The notes beneath the pieces were generated by a model. It was not told the origin of the DNA. It ran no database searches and was given only the letters and a program-made list of their open reading frames with translations. This document shows, in pieces, positions 39,484 to 39,514 of a stretch of 39,514 nt of DNA (within the stretch, counting starts at the first letter, position 1; each line of letters opens with the position of its first letter). The stretch comes from CAYMKL01 sp964390805 (GTDB taxonomy: Bacteria; Chloroflexota; Anaerolineae; VGOG01): positions 1-39,514 of the forward strand of contig CAYMKL010000062.1 in NCBI GenBank assembly GCA_964390805.1. The letters run 5' to 3'. A program made the position numbers and the translations under genes.

Positions 39484-39514
39484 TAGAGCTAAATCGGTGG
39501 AAAAGGTCAAGGGT

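Overview
The window looks like a chromosomal segment of an uncultured, moderately GC-rich bacterium, most likely a Chloroflexota (Anaerolineae-like) lineage. This rests on the gene content (tandem APC permeases with fused USP domains, DUF433/DUF5615 pair, LysW-like zinc ribbon, a secreted protein with a long Thr/Pro linker ending in a HLPIIL-type tail) and on many short palindromic and heptanucleotide repeats in spacers and even inside genes. The assignment is inferred; no rRNA is present. Strong sigma70-like promoters (TTGACA-17-TATAAT type) can be read directly at several places.

Layout. 1-2.7 kb, minus: a JAMM-motif protein, a BtpA/SgcQ-family protein and a PfkB sugar kinase. 2.7-4.4 kb: uridine kinase and an HD hydrolase on plus, facing a truncated HAD-type gene. 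4.4-10.4 kb, minus: a small coiled-coil protein, a membrane-anchored TPR-like protein, a PPDK-like phosphotransferase whose C-terminal third is not the usual PEP/pyruvate barrel, and uracil phosphoribosyltransferase behind a consensus promoter with a ~390-nt leader. 10.5-13.7 kb: DUF433/DUF5615 toxin-antitoxin-like pair, tRNA-Glu(CTC) on plus, then an AIR-synthase-related (HypE-like) gene preceded by what looks like a complete leader-peptide attenuator, and a DUF3786 gene.

13.9-24.1 kb, plus: a translation/RNA block: proS, nusA, ylxR, infB, rbfA, truB, ribF, archease and rtcB. No rimP lies before nusA. Nearly every spacer in this block carries a heptamer repeat. 24.2-28.9 kb, minus: two paralogous APC transporters with C-terminal USP domains, one with two in-frame repeat-derived insertions. 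29-30.7 kb, minus: a Na+/H+ antiporter fragment, a Thr/Pro-rich secreted-type protein, an orphan LysW-like zinc ribbon and a 28-residue Lys/Pro peptide. 30.9-34.3 kb, minus: an orphan OmpR-type regulator, purB, a DUF5647-like/DUF7718-like pair and a duplicated fragment of the 5' end of purB.

34.4-39.5 kb, minus: one 1629-residue gene that is the best candidate for a new system. It has a SIR2-like N-terminal domain whose catalytic residues are replaced, an nSTAND-type ATPase, a transmembrane helix and a long HEAT-like repeat array, and it sits behind its own promoter and a terminator-like hairpin. By architecture it resembles known SIR2-STAND defence proteins, but no defence function can be shown from sequence alone.
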